In this document: one piece after another, positions 1-8,869 of the stretch
Numbering within the stretch: position 1 is the stretch's first letter
Layout of the letters: each line of letters starts with the position of its first letter
Origin: CAXBCP01 sp963974055
Lineage (GTDB): Bacteria > Pseudomonadota > Alphaproteobacteria > MPNO01 > UBA830
DNA length: 64,000 bases
Assembly (NCBI GenBank): GCA_963974055.1
Contig: CAXBCP010000024.1
Coordinates: forward strand, 9,733 to 73,732
Reading direction: 5' to 3'
Notes under the pieces: generated by a model
Told to the model about the DNA's origin: nothing
The model's input: only the letters and a program-made list of their open reading frames with translations
Database searches by the model: none
Program-made: the position numbers and the translations under genes

Positions 1-2
1 CC

Positions 3-563
3 GATCATCGCCAGCTCGCGGTGCTCGAAGACGAAGTCAACCGCACCGTCGTGCTGATCGATCGGCTGCTGAACGAACTGAGCGAAGACGTCAGCCGCCA
101 GAACAATTATCTCAGCGCGGAACGGACCAACCTGACGACACTGGCGCTTGCCATCAAGAATGGCGAGCTGCTGGGATCGAGCCTCGGCAACCGGGCGTAT
201 TCTTCCTCGGCGCCGGCGTCGAGCGGCTTCCAGGCCGCACCGGCGGCAAGCAGCGGCGGCGTCCGCCGCCCGCTGGTCGTGATCCGGTTCGACCGCACGA
301 ACGTCCAGTACGAACAGCCGCTCTATAACGCGGTCAGCCGCGCGCTCCAGCGCCGCCCGAACGCGATGTTCGACCTTGTCGCAATTGCGCCCAACCGCGG
401 CAATGCCGCCCGGGTCGCGCTTGCCACCAGTTCGTCCAAGAAAAACGCCGAGACCGTTCTGCGGTCGCTGTCCGACATGGGCCTGCCGCTCGACCGGGTC
501 CGCCTGTCGGCCCTGACCAGCAATACGGCAGCCACCAACGAAGTACACGTATACGTGCGCTGA
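3..563 (+). CDS. Hypothetical protein, C-terminal part (5' end outside window)
   Basis: The reading frame is open to the left edge of the window, so the N-terminus is missing; the GTG at 21 is probably internal. About 186 residues are visible. Residues 1-50 look helical and coiled-coil-like (LEDEVNRTVVLIDRLL). A Ser/Ala/Gly-rich linker follows, then a C-terminal domain of about 95 residues (RRPLVVIRFD to EVHVYVR). The tail, with a repeated-variant helix (KKNAETVLRSLSDMGLP) followed by a beta strand, recalls the OmpA/MotB-like peptidoglycan-binding fold, but the diagnostic residues are not clear. I do not recognise a named family. An envelope location is inferred only. The gene ends just before a strong terminator. 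Confidence 0.7.
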   Translation, partial: DHRQLAVLEDEVNRTVVLIDRLLNELSEDVSRQNNYLSAERTNLTTLALAIKNGELLGSSLGNRAYSSSAPASSGFQAAPAASSGGVRRPLVVIRFDRTNVQYEQPLYNAVSRALQRRPNAMFDLVAIAPNRGNAARVALATSSSKKNAETVLRSLSDMGLPLDRVRLSALTSNTAATNEVHVYVR

Positions 564-581
564 CGGAGGCCGTTATCCGAT

Positions 582-615
582 AAAAAAACGGACGCCCTGC
601 GGCGTCCGTTTTTTT
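582..615. terminator. Bidirectional intrinsic terminator
   Basis: A perfect 9-bp stem (588-596 with 601-609, loop CTGC) is flanked by seven A on the left and a run of T on the right. It can therefore terminate both the plus-strand gene ending at 563 and the minus-strand gene ending at 665. Confidence 0.9.
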
Positions 616-664
616 GTGCGGCGTGCCCCGTTACAGCGCGGGGCCGGATAAATTCCCCGTCGGC

Positions 665-1345
665 CTATTCCGCCGCATCCCGGCCATGGGCGCGGCCTTC
701 CAGTCCGCGGCGGATCTTTTCGATATCCGGACCGCCGGGCGCCATCTCGAACACGGATTCGACGGACGTATAATCGAAATATCCCATCCGGGCGAGCGGG
801 CGGCATTTGAGAATATCGATCTTGCCCTCGTCGGTAATCACGTCGTCGCTGATATGCACGCCGAGCACTTCGCCGACGACGACATAGACGATGTTGTCGA
901 CCGAGTTCCCGGGCAGGGTCAGGGTGGTGTGGTATCTGCATTCCAGATGCACGGGGGACGCCTTGACCCGGGGCGGGGCGACCATGTTCGACGGAATCAT
1001 TTCAAGCCCCGCCATCTCTGCCTCGTCGACGTCGGACGGCACCATCTGGGCGGTGGTGTTGATCTGGTCGCGCAGTTCCCAGGTCGCCATGTTGCACACG
1101 AACTCGCCGGTCAGGACCGCGTTGCGCGCGCTGTCCTTCGGCCCGCCATCGCCAAACTGCGACCCGGACGAAAACATCACATAGGGCGGATCGTAGCCGA
1201 GATTGTTGAACTGGCTGTAGGGCGCCAGATTGACCACGCCGTCGGTATCCAGCGTCGTGATCCAGCCGATCGGGCGGGGAACGACGATCGATTTATAGGG
1301 ATTATAAGGCAGGCCGTGATCGTTCTTGGCGGTTTCGTAGAACAT
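665..1345 (-). CDS. Flavin reductase-like (FMN-binding split barrel) family protein
   Basis: 226 residues, a normal length for the flavin reductase-like/DIM6-NTAB family, whose members bind FMN in a split beta-barrel. The N-terminal block with PRPIGWITT followed by NLAPYSQFN and PYVMFSSG is the family's FMN-phosphate-binding region. Central (GEFVCNM) and C-terminal (HISDDVITDEGKID) strands are also recognisable. The substrate is unknown; some relatives reduce free flavin and others are oxidoreductase components. The gene stands alone, convergent with the gene ending at 563 and separated by 89 bp from panC, which lies downstream on the same strand... transcription order is panB, panC, then this gene. 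Co-transcription with panC is possible but not shown. Confidence 0.85.
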   Translation of the reverse strand: MFYETAKNDHGLPYNPYKSIVVPRPIGWITTLDTDGVVNLAPYSQFNNLGYDPPYVMFSSGSQFGDGGPKDSARNAVLTGEFVCNMATWELRDQINTTAQMVPSDVDEAEMAGLEMIPSNMVAPPRVKASPVHLECRYHTTLTLPGNSVDNIVYVVVGEVLGVHISDDVITDEGKIDILKCRPLARMGYFDYTSVESVFEMAPGGPDIEKIRRGLEGRAHGRDAAE

Positions 1346-1434
1346 AGGCGCCTCCGGCTATCGTATTTTTTTATCGCGCAACGATTATCGGGGCGGGGTG
1401 CGGGTAAGGCAAACTCATTCTCCCCGCGCCGCCG

Positions 1435-2313
1435 TCAGGCGCCTGGCGCATCCGCCGGCACGTTGTCGATCAGCCGGGTCTTTCCGATCCATGCGGCGGC
1501 AAAAACCCGGAGGCCCGGGCGGTAGCTTTCGGCCGGCGCCAGGGTCGCAGCGTCGCGAATATCGAAATAATCGACACGGTCGAACCCCGATTCGAGCAGG
1601 GCGCGACGGCCCCATTCGCACTGGGCGGCGATATCGATATCCGGATGCAGCCGGTCGGCGACCGCCGACAGCGTCCCGAACAAACGCGCCGCGACGGACA
1701 CCTGCGCCTCGGTCAGATAGTTGTTGCGCGACGACAGGGCGAGCCCGGTGGCCGCGCGGACGATGGGCACGCCGATGATGCGGATGCCGAGACCGAGCTG
1801 CTCGGTCATCTTTTCGATCACCTTGAGCTGCTGATAATCCTTTTCCCCGAAATAGGCGACATAGGGCTGACAGTGTTCGAACAGTTTAGAGACCACGGTG
1901 GTCACGCCGTCGAAATGGCCAGGCCGCGCAGCGCCGCACATGCCCTCGGTAACGCCGTCGACGGTCACGGTGATTTCAAATCCGTCAGGGTACATTTCAT
2001 CGACGCCGGGCGCATAGACGATATCCACGCCGTGTTTTTCGAAGAGCGCCAGATCCTGCGCCTCGTCGCGGGGGTAGGAGCTAAAATCCTCGCCCTCGCC
2101 GAACTGGGTCGGGTTTACGAACAGGCTTGCGATCACCAGCCGGCAATCGCGCCGCGCGCGGTTTACCAGCGTCAGGTGACCGGCATGCAGGGATCCCATG
2201 GTGGGAACGAGACCGATGATCGCCCCCTCTTCGCGATAGGGGGCCGTTGCCGCACGCAGTTCCGCGGCGGTGCGCAGGACGATCATGGGCGCGTGCTCGA
2301 TTTCTGCCGACAC
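1435..2313 (-). CDS. panC: Pantoate--beta-alanine ligase
   Basis: Condenses pantoate with beta-alanine, using ATP, to make pantothenate, the precursor of coenzyme A. The 292-residue length fits the family. Visible motifs are the nucleotidyltransferase signature PTMGSLHAGH (about residues 38-47), FVNPTQFGEGEDF in the pantoate pocket, GEKDYQQL, and the late SSRNNYL loop that closes over ATP. The start at MSAEIEHAP adds nine residues before the alternative MIVLRTAAEL, and either could be used. The gene follows panB by 51 bp on the same strand, so the two pantothenate genes probably form an operon. No panD or panE is present here. Confidence 0.96.
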   Translation of the reverse strand: MSAEIEHAPMIVLRTAAELRAATAPYREEGAIIGLVPTMGSLHAGHLTLVNRARRDCRLVIASLFVNPTQFGEGEDFSSYPRDEAQDLALFEKHGVDIVYAPGVDEMYPDGFEITVTVDGVTEGMCGAARPGHFDGVTTVVSKLFEHCQPYVAYFGEKDYQQLKVIEKMTEQLGLGIRIIGVPIVRAATGLALSSRNNYLTEAQVSVAARLFGTLSAVADRLHPDIDIAAQCEWGRRALLESGFDRVDYFDIRDAATLAPAESYRPGLRVFAAAWIGKTRLIDNVPADAPGA

Positions 2314-2364
2314 GGTTTTGTCTGGCTTACGAACGTTGGAGATGGGACATGCCGGGCGCTGAAT

Positions 2365-3219
2365 TCACGGTTTGAGGTGACGTACCTCTGCGCCGTCCGT
2401 CTTGGGCGCGCCGAAGCAGTATTCGGCAGACGGGAACCGGCGGGCGCGGACGTCTTCGGCATAGGCCGCCGCGGCCTTGCCGAGCTCGGCGCCCAGTTCG
2501 GCATACCGTTTGACGAATTTGGGGGTGAAATCGCTGAACATTCCGACAAGGTCTTCGGTCACCAGAACCTGTCCGTCGCAGTCGGCGGACGCGCCGATGC
2601 CGATCGTCGGGACCGGGACGACCTGCGTGATTTCCCGCGCCACCGGCTCCATAACGCCTTCGACCACCATCGAGAACGCGCCGGCATCGGCGACTGCGCG
2701 GGCATCGTCGATCACCTGGCGGGCGACGGCGGTGTCCTTGCCCTGGACCCGGAAGCCGCCATAGGTGTTCACCGATTGCGGCATCAATCCGACATGCCCC
2801 ATCACGGGAATCCCGCGTTTGGCGAGAAATTCGATGGTCGGCGCGAGCGCGACGCCGGCTTCCAGCTTGACCGCATCGCAACCGGTTTCCTGCATCACGC
2901 GGACGGCGTTGCGATAGGCCTGCTCCGCCGATTCCTGGTAGGAGCCGAACGGCATATCGACGACGACGCAGGCGCGCTGCGACCCGCGGACCACGGCGGC
3001 GCCGTGGTTGATCATCATATCGAGCGTCACGGCCAGGGTCGTATCGAGGCCATAAACCACCATGCCGAGCGAATCGCCGACCAGAAGACAGTCGACATGT
3101 TCGTCGAGAAACTGCGCCATCGGCGCCGTATACGCGGTCAGAACCGCAATCGGTTCTCCGCCCTTGCGCGCCGCGAGTTCCGGCGCTGTAATCCGTTTTA
3201 TCCGGGTAGGGGTGCTCAT
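2365..3219 (-). CDS. panB: 3-methyl-2-oxobutanoate hydroxymethyltransferase
   Basis: Transfers a hydroxymethyl group from 5,10-methylene-tetrahydrofolate to alpha-ketoisovalerate to give ketopantoate, the first committed step of pantothenate synthesis. The 284-residue TIM-barrel protein shows the family motifs LLVGDSLGMVVYG (metal-binding Asp), DMPFGSY, KLEAG, GHVGLMPQS and the C-terminal GIGASADCDGQVLV block. It is the first gene of panB-panC. The 95-bp interval to the divergent gamma-glutamyltransferase must carry both promoters; I see no clear -35/-10 pair there. Confidence 0.97.
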   Translation of the reverse strand: MSTPTRIKRITAPELAARKGGEPIAVLTAYTAPMAQFLDEHVDCLLVGDSLGMVVYGLDTTLAVTLDMMINHGAAVVRGSQRACVVVDMPFGSYQESAEQAYRNAVRVMQETGCDAVKLEAGVALAPTIEFLAKRGIPVMGHVGLMPQSVNTYGGFRVQGKDTAVARQVIDDARAVADAGAFSMVVEGVMEPVAREITQVVPVPTIGIGASADCDGQVLVTEDLVGMFSDFTPKFVKRYAELGAELGKAAAAYAEDVRARRFPSAEYCFGAPKTDGAEVRHLKP

Positions 3220-3314
3220 CGTCGCCCTCCGCGAGCTGATCCGGCTGAAGTCGCGGCTTTTCTACCCCCTTTTTCGCACCTGCAAAAGGAATTCCTCCGA
3301 ATGCTGTTATCACC

Positions 3315-5033
3315 TTGATTCACCAACGATATCCAGCTTCGGGATATTGCCGGACCTTGCTGATTGCCGGCATATGCGCCGTGATCTCCGCCTGTGCGGG
3401 CACCACCGAGATGCCGCGGCGGCATATGATTTCCACGGCCAATCCGCTGGCATCGGCGGCGGGACGCGACATTCTGCGGGCCGGCGGCAGCGCGGTCGAC
3501 GCCGCGATCGCCGCCCAGGCGGTCCTGACCCTGGTGGAACCGCAAAGTTCAGGCATTGGCGGCGGCGCATTCCTGATGCATTTCCGAAAATCCGCCCGCC
3601 GCGTCGAAGCCTATGACGGCCGCGAAACCGCGCCCACCGCCATCCGGCCGGACGTGTTCATGACCGCCGACGGCAAGCGCCGCAACTTTCGCGACGTCAG
3701 CACGGGCGGCGCGGCGGTCGGCGTGCCGGGAATCCTGCACATGCTCGCCATGGCCTATCGCGATCACGGCACGCTGCCCTGGGCGCGCCTGTTCGAACCC
3801 GCCATAGCGCTGGCGGAAAACGGCTTCGCGATATCGCCGCGGCTGCACGGCATGATCCGGGCCTCCAAAGACCTGAAAGATTTCCCGGCGGCACGGGCCT
3901 ATTTCCTGACACCGGGCGGCGCCGCGAAACCGGCGGGGGCGATTCTCAGAAACCCGGCACTTGCCGATACCTACAAACGCATCGCCAGAGACGGCGCAGC
4001 GGCGTTCTATGGCGGCGATATCGCCCGCGATATCTCGGCGGCGGTTTCCGGCGCGGCGCGCAACCCGGCGAAGATGACCGTTGACGATATCGCCGGCTAC
4101 CGGGCGAAAAAACGCGGGGCAATCTGCCGTCCCTACCGGCAGTGGCGGCTCTGCGCGATGCCGCCGCCGACATCGGGCGGCATTACGACCCTGCAGATTC
4201 TCGGGCTGCTCGAACGGTTCGACATGGCGCGGATTGCGCCGTCTTCGGTCCAGGCGGTCCATTTGATCTCGGAGGCCAGCCGCCTCGCCTATGCCGACCG
4301 GCGGCGCTATATCGGCGATCCGGATTTCGTGAGCGTGCCGGTGGACGGCCTGCTCGACCGCGACTACCTGCACCGGCGCGGCGCGCGGATTTCCGCCGGA
4401 GAGAGCCTCGGCGTCGTGACGCCGGGCCGCCCGCCCGGCAGCGATACGGCCCGGTTCGCGGACGACGACCGGGAAGGCTTCCCGTCGACATCGCACCTGT
4501 CGGTGATCGACGGCGACGGCAATGCCGTCAGCATGACCACGACGATCGAGCGCGCCTTCGGCAGCCGGCTGATGGTGCGGGGTTTTCTGCTCAACAACCA
4601 GTTGACCGATTTCGCCTATATCCCGCGGCGCGGCGGGCGCACGGTTGCCAACGCGGTCGCCGCCGGCAAGCGGCCCCGCAGTTCCATGTCGCCGACCCTG
4701 GTATTCGATGCGGACGGCAAACTGTTCGCCACCGTCGGGTCGCCCGGCGGGTCGCGGATCATCGGCTATGTCGCGAAGACGCTGATCGGCCTGCTCGACT
4801 GGAATCTCAGCATGCAGGCGGCCATCGACCTGCCCAACCACATCAACCGCAACGGCGCGACCGAGCTGGAGAAAAACACCATGCTGACCGGCCATGCCGA
4901 CGCGCTCCGCCGACGGGGACACAAGATCCGCCTGGGATCCCTGGTGAGCGGCCTGCACGGCATCCGCGTAACCCCCGGCGGCTACGACGGCGGCGCCGAC
5001 AGACGGCGCGAGGGCGTGGCCCTTGGGGATTGA
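3315..5033 (+). CDS. ggt: Gamma-glutamyltransferase, probable lipoprotein
   Basis: Periplasmic hydrolase/transferase that releases the gamma-glutamyl group of glutathione and related peptides. It is normally made as a precursor that cleaves itself before a catalytic Thr. That Thr is visible in the block PSTSHLSVIDGDGNAV (about residues 395-410), followed by the conserved GFLLNNQLTDF and GSPGGSRII oxyanion/substrate loops. The first 26 residues form a signal sequence ending in a lipobox-like VISAC, so lipid anchoring is likely. No ATG precedes the conserved region; the start is TTG at 3315, or TTG at 3357, which would leave almost no charged n-region. At 572 residues it is full length. The DMT transporter starts 9 bp downstream, suggesting a two-gene operon. 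Confidence 0.93.
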   Translation: MIHQRYPASGYCRTLLIAGICAVISACAGTTEMPRRHMISTANPLASAAGRDILRAGGSAVDAAIAAQAVLTLVEPQSSGIGGGAFLMHFRKSARRVEAYDGRETAPTAIRPDVFMTADGKRRNFRDVSTGGAAVGVPGILHMLAMAYRDHGTLPWARLFEPAIALAENGFAISPRLHGMIRASKDLKDFPAARAYFLTPGGAAKPAGAILRNPALADTYKRIARDGAAAFYGGDIARDISAAVSGAARNPAKMTVDDIAGYRAKKRGAICRPYRQWRLCAMPPPTSGGITTLQILGLLERFDMARIAPSSVQAVHLISEASRLAYADRRRYIGDPDFVSVPVDGLLDRDYLHRRGARISAGESLGVVTPGRPPGSDTARFADDDREGFPSTSHLSVIDGDGNAVSMTTTIERAFGSRLMVRGFLLNNQLTDFAYIPRRGGRTVANAVAAGKRPRSSMSPTLVFDADGKLFATVGSPGGSRIIGYVAKTLIGLLDWNLSMQAAIDLPNHINRNGATELEKNTMLTGHADALRRRGHKIRLGSLVSGLHGIRVTPGGYDGGADRRREGVALGD

Positions 5034-5041
5034 ACCGGCAT

Positions 5042-5893
5042 ATGAGTAACGCGGCGAAAGGTGCGCTATGGATGATCGCGGCAGCGGGAGCGCTGACCGC
5101 GATGGCGGTCTGCATCCGCTATCTGCCCGCCTATTCGGTTCTGCTGATGATTTTCCTGCGCAACGTGATCAACCTGGTCCTGATGGCGCCGTCGCTTCTC
5201 CGCCAGGGCACCCAGATGGTCAAAACCGGACGTCTCGGCACCCATGCGCTGCGCAATGCGTTTCTCTATGGCGGCAATGTCGCGTGGTTTTACGGCGTAA
5301 CGCTGATCGCGCTTGCCGATGTCGCGTCGCTGCAGTTCACATCGCCCCTGTTCACCGCCCTGATCGCCGCGGCGTTTCTCGGCGAGCGGATCGGCGGCCA
5401 CCGCCTGATCGCCATCGTCGTCGGATTCGCAGGCGCGCTGATCATCATCCGGCCCGGCGTTATCCCGATCAATCTCGGCACCGTCATGATCCTGATCGCG
5501 GCATTCCTGTATTCCTGCGCCCATGTAGTGACCAAGCGGCTGTCGGACACCGAATCAGGCTCGACGGTCGTGTTCTACATGAGCGTCACGATCCTGGTCT
5601 ATTCGGCGATCCCGGCGTTTTTCGTGTGGCAGACCCCGGCCTGGGCCGACATGCCAGCCATGATCGGCCTCGGCATCACCGGGTATGCGACGCATTACTG
5701 CATCACCCGCTCGCTGGCGAAGGGGGATGCGAGCTTCGTGATCGCCTTCGATTTCATGCGCCTGCCGTTTTCGGCGATCCTGGGCTGGCTGCTGTTCCGC
5801 GAAATTCTCGACATCTGGACCTGCGCCGGGGCGCTGATCATCTTCGCCGCCGGGTATTACAGCACGGTCAGCGAGGCGAAAAAGACGGGATAG
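5042..5893 (+). CDS. DMT-superfamily (EamA) transporter
   Basis: A 283-residue inner-membrane protein with about ten hydrophobic helices and two EamA repeats. The second repeat starts near residue 145 (NLGTVMILIAAFLYS). Typical DMT features are the helix-end GERIGGHRLIAIVVGFAGALIIIRPG and the C-terminal FDFMRLPFSAILGW. ATG at 5042 is preceded by the gamma-glutamyltransferase stop only 9 bp upstream, so coupling to peptide or amino-acid turnover is plausible. The substrate cannot be read from sequence. It is a paralogue of the transporter at 7971-8849, with similar C-terminal halves. Confidence 0.92.
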   Translation: MSNAAKGALWMIAAAGALTAMAVCIRYLPAYSVLLMIFLRNVINLVLMAPSLLRQGTQMVKTGRLGTHALRNAFLYGGNVAWFYGVTLIALADVASLQFTSPLFTALIAAAFLGERIGGHRLIAIVVGFAGALIIIRPGVIPINLGTVMILIAAFLYSCAHVVTKRLSDTESGSTVVFYMSVTILVYSAIPAFFVWQTPAWADMPAMIGLGITGYATHYCITRSLAKGDASFVIAFDFMRLPFSAILGWLLFREILDIWTCAGALIIFAAGYYSTVSEAKKTG

Positions 5894-5929
5894 ATATCTT
5901 CGCGCCCGGATTGGCTGTAGACTGCCGGC

Positions 5930-7162
5930 ATGAATGATATTGCAGATACCGCACCGCCCGAAACCGGCGCTGCCCCCACCGACCGCCCGGTTATCCGGGT
6001 CTCCCCCGGACGCCAGAAACGCGTGCGCGCCGGCCACCCCTGGGTGTTTTCCAACGAGATCGAGATGACGCCGGAAGCCAAGGCGCTGCCGCGCGGCACC
6101 GTGGTCGATGTGGTCGATGCCGCCGGCAGCGCCATCGGCACGGCGATCTTCAACCCCAATACGCTGATCAGCGCGCGGCTGCTGACATCCCATTCCTTTG
6201 CCGACATCGACGCGGACTGGCTGGCGGCGAAGATCGTGCGCGCCGCCGCCCTGCGCGACCGTCTCTACGACCGGCCGTTTTACCGCCTGGTCCATGCCGA
6301 GGCCGACGGCCTGCCCGGCCTGATCGTCGACCGTTACGGCGATGCCTGCGTGGTCCAGATCAATACCGCCGGGATGGAACTGCTGGTCGCCGACATCGTC
6401 GCCGCCCTGCAGCAGGCAATCGCGCCGACCGGAATCGTGCTGCAGCGGGACAGCGCCGCACGGCATCTTGAAGGGTTGCCGGATGCGGCGCCGGAAATCG
6501 TCGGCAGCGTCCCGTCGCCCGCGCATCTCACCGAAAACGGGGTCGGCTTCCTCGCCGATCTTTCCGAGGGCCAGAAGACCGGCTGGTTTTACGATCACCG
6601 CGAAAACCGCGCCCGGATAGCCGCTCTTTCCGGCGGCCGGCGTGTTGCCGACGTCTACAGCTATCTCGGCGGGTTCGGCCTGCAGGCCGCGGCAGCGGGC
6701 GCGTCGGACGTGGTCTGTATCGACCGCTCCGAGCCGGCGCTCGACCTCGCGGCGCAGGCCGCAAAAGCCGCCGGGCTCGGCGACATCGCCCGGTTCGAGA
6801 AATCCGAAGCCTTCGCCGCGCTCGAGGCGCTGTCCGACGCGAAGGAGAAATTCGGCGTGGTCATCGCCGACCCGCCCGCCTTCGTGAAATCGAAGAAGGA
6901 TCTGAAACCGGGCGCGCGCGGCTATCGCAAGCTGACCCGTATGGCGGCGAAGATCGTCGAACACGAAGGCATTCTGTGCGTCGCGTCGTGTTCGCATCAC
7001 ATGCCGATGGATGTCTATGCCGAACAGGTCCGGCGCGGCGTTCACGATGCCGGGCGCACGGGCCGTATTCTGCATATCGACGGCGCCGGCCCGGACCACC
7101 CGGTGCATCCGCACCTGCCGGAAAGCGCCTATCTGAAATGTCTGCTGCTGCAGCTGGACTGA
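5930..7162 (+). CDS. Class I SAM-dependent rRNA methyltransferase, RlmI-like
   Basis: 410 residues with an N-terminal PUA RNA-binding domain (about 20-100; GRQKRVRAGHPWVFSNEI), a linker domain (HAEADGLPGLIVDRYG) and a C-terminal Rossmann methyltransferase (about 200-400). Catalytic-domain marks are GWFYDHRENR, the SAM loop VADVYSYLGGFG, VIADPPAFVKSKKDL and the cysteine-containing VASCSHHM. This matches E. coli RlmI, which makes m5C1962 in 23S rRNA. Orthology is likely, but the exact target base is inferred. The gene lies 36 bp after the DMT transporter, on the same strand. Confidence 0.9.
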   Translation: MNDIADTAPPETGAAPTDRPVIRVSPGRQKRVRAGHPWVFSNEIEMTPEAKALPRGTVVDVVDAAGSAIGTAIFNPNTLISARLLTSHSFADIDADWLAAKIVRAAALRDRLYDRPFYRLVHAEADGLPGLIVDRYGDACVVQINTAGMELLVADIVAALQQAIAPTGIVLQRDSAARHLEGLPDAAPEIVGSVPSPAHLTENGVGFLADLSEGQKTGWFYDHRENRARIAALSGGRRVADVYSYLGGFGLQAAAAGASDVVCIDRSEPALDLAAQAAKAAGLGDIARFEKSEAFAALEALSDAKEKFGVVIADPPAFVKSKKDLKPGARGYRKLTRMAAKIVEHEGILCVASCSHHMPMDVYAEQVRRGVHDAGRTGRILHIDGAGPDHPVHPHLPESAYLKCLLLQLD

Positions 7163-7283
7163 CGCGGCAGGACCTGTCCCCCCGGCCTGGTCGGTGGGTG
7201 CGTATTTCTGGACCGCACCCCTTTTCCTGACGCCGAATAGGGGCTATCGAATTCGCAACGGATCAACGGGAGAAATCGGAAAC

Positions 7284-7910
7284 ATGCTGAAAATTCTGGG
7301 ACGGGCGACATCGTCCAATGTGCAGAAAGTCGTCTGGCTGTGCGAAGAGCTGGATATTCCTTACGATCGTACCGATATCGGCGGGCCGTTCGGCGGCAAC
7401 GACCAGCCGGAATACCTGGCGCTGAACCCGAACGGCGTCGTGCCGACGATCGACGATGACGGGTTCATCCTGTGGGAATCGAATTCCATCGTCCGCTATC
7501 TCGCCGAAAAACACGCCAAGGGGTCGCAATTCTATCCGGACGACCTTCAGGCACGCGCCAGCGCCGGCCGCTGGATGGACTGGACGCTGTCGATCCTGTC
7601 GCCACGCCATGTGCCGGTGTTCCAGGGGCTGATCCGCACCGCCGAAGCCGACCGCGACTACGACAAGATCAACGCCGCCCGCGACCTGTGGGCGAAAGCG
7701 AACGGCGCGCTGGAAAGCTGGCTGGAAACCCACGAATACCTGTCCGGCGACACGTTCGGCATCGGCGACATTCCCGCCTCGCCGTTTACCTATCGCTGGT
7801 TCAACCTCGATATCGAACGCGAGGAATTCCCGCACCTGAAACGCTGGCACGACACCGTCTGCGCCCGCCCGGCGTTCAAGAAGAACATCATCGATCTCGG
7901 ACTGAGCTGA
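7284..7910 (+). CDS. Glutathione S-transferase family protein
   Basis: 208 residues. The N-terminal thioredoxin-like domain has the Ser-type active-site region LGRATSSNVQKVVW, the cis-Pro loop NPNGVVPTIDDDG and the glutathione-binding WESNSIVRYLA. The all-helical C-terminal domain contains the N-capping box FGIGDIPASPFTYRW. This arrangement matches theta/beta-like bacterial GSTs, which conjugate or reduce electrophiles with glutathione in the cytoplasm. ATG at 7284 is chosen because the 30 codons upstream in frame are not family-like. A strong terminator begins 17 bp after the stop. Confidence 0.93.
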   Translation: MLKILGRATSSNVQKVVWLCEELDIPYDRTDIGGPFGGNDQPEYLALNPNGVVPTIDDDGFILWESNSIVRYLAEKHAKGSQFYPDDLQARASAGRWMDWTLSILSPRHVPVFQGLIRTAEADRDYDKINAARDLWAKANGALESWLETHEYLSGDTFGIGDIPASPFTYRWFNLDIEREEFPHLKRWHDTVCARPAFKKNIIDLGLS

Positions 7911-7926
7911 TCGTGAATGCCGCCTG

Positions 7927-7959
7927 CCCTCTCCCCCCGCGGGGAGAGGGTTTTATTTT
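7927..7959 (+). terminator. Intrinsic terminator after the GST gene
   Basis: A perfect 10-bp GC-rich stem (7927-7936 with 7941-7950), loop CCGC, followed by TTTTATTTT. It separates the GST gene from the next transporter, whose ribosome-binding sequence begins right after the T tract. Confidence 0.9.
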
Positions 7960-7970
7960 GAGGTAACGAC

Positions 7971-8849
7971 ATAGCAACCGCCGCATCGCCCACCAACAAC
8001 ACGCTGCGCGGCATCGGCTTCATGCTGATCGCGGTCGCCGTGTGGTCGACCATGATGGTCCTGGTGAAATCGCTGTCGGCGGATTACACGTCCTTCCAGA
8101 TACTGTTTATCCGCACGCTGGTCGGTCTTGCGGTTCTGGCGCCGATGATGCGGCGCAGCGGCTTCGCAACCCTGCGCACGCGTCGCCTGCCGCTGCATCT
8201 CTCGCGCGGGATATTCGCCTATTTCGGCATGCTGGGGCTGTTTATCGGCATCAGCGAGATCCCGATCGCCCAGGTCGTATCGCTCAGCTTTACCCAGCCG
8301 ATCTTCATCTGCCTGCTGGCGGCGGTCCTGCTCGGCGAACGGTTCAACGCCGTCCGCGTCGCCGCCATTGTCGGCGGGTTCGCCGGCGTGCTGGTCATCC
8401 TGCGGCCCGGGTTTATCGAGATCGGGTTCGGATCCGCCGTGGTTCTTGGCGGCGCGATGTCCTATGCCGTCTCGAATGTCTGCATCAAAAAGCTGATGAC
8501 GACCGAATCCGTCGCGGCGACGACGATCTGGGTGAATATCCTGATGTGCCCGCTGGCCGGCATTCCGGCGGCGTTTTACTGGGTGACGCCCAGTCTGCCC
8601 GACCTCGCCCTGCTTGTCGGCGTCGGAATCACCGGCACGGCGGGCATCTGGTTCATCTCCCGCGCCTATGCGCTGGCCGATATGAGCGCCGTTGTGCCGT
8701 TCGATTTCCTGCGCCTGCCCATCGTCGCCACTGCGGGGTGGCTGTGGTTCAGCGAGACCACGGATATGTGGACATATGCCGGCGCTGCCATAATTTTTGC
8801 GAGCACCTACGCCCTGGCGAAATCCGAGACGCGGCGGTCAACGCGCTGA
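7971..8849 (+). CDS. DMT-superfamily (EamA) transporter, apparent ATA start
   Basis: Multi-helix inner-membrane transporter with two EamA repeats; the GERFNAVRVAAIVGGFAGVL helix end and the FDFLRLPIVATAGWLWF C-terminal block match the family and the paralogue at 5042. Substrate unknown. The first ATG (8022) falls inside the conserved first helix (LRGIGFMLIAVAVW). In the same frame the codons are open back to 7962, and an ATA at 7971 lies 7 bp after a good ribosome-binding sequence (GAGGTAACGAC), giving ATAASPTNNTLRGIGF. No ATG, GTG or TTG is available there. Either a rare ATA start is used, ATG was mutated or misread, or a shortened protein starts at 8022. Confidence 0.85.
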   Translation: MATAASPTNNTLRGIGFMLIAVAVWSTMMVLVKSLSADYTSFQILFIRTLVGLAVLAPMMRRSGFATLRTRRLPLHLSRGIFAYFGMLGLFIGISEIPIAQVVSLSFTQPIFICLLAAVLLGERFNAVRVAAIVGGFAGVLVILRPGFIEIGFGSAVVLGGAMSYAVSNVCIKKLMTTESVAATTIWVNILMCPLAGIPAAFYWVTPSLPDLALLVGVGITGTAGIWFISRAYALADMSAVVPFDFLRLPIVATAGWLWFSETTDMWTYAGAAIIFASTYALAKSETRRSTR

Positions 8850-8869
8850 CCGCCGCGAACCCGGTCGCA

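Noticed and set aside
1645..3318. Long plus-strand open frame opposite panC and panB
   Set aside because: It is antisense to two certain genes, Arg/His/Gly-rich and without any motif; high G+C produces many such frames.
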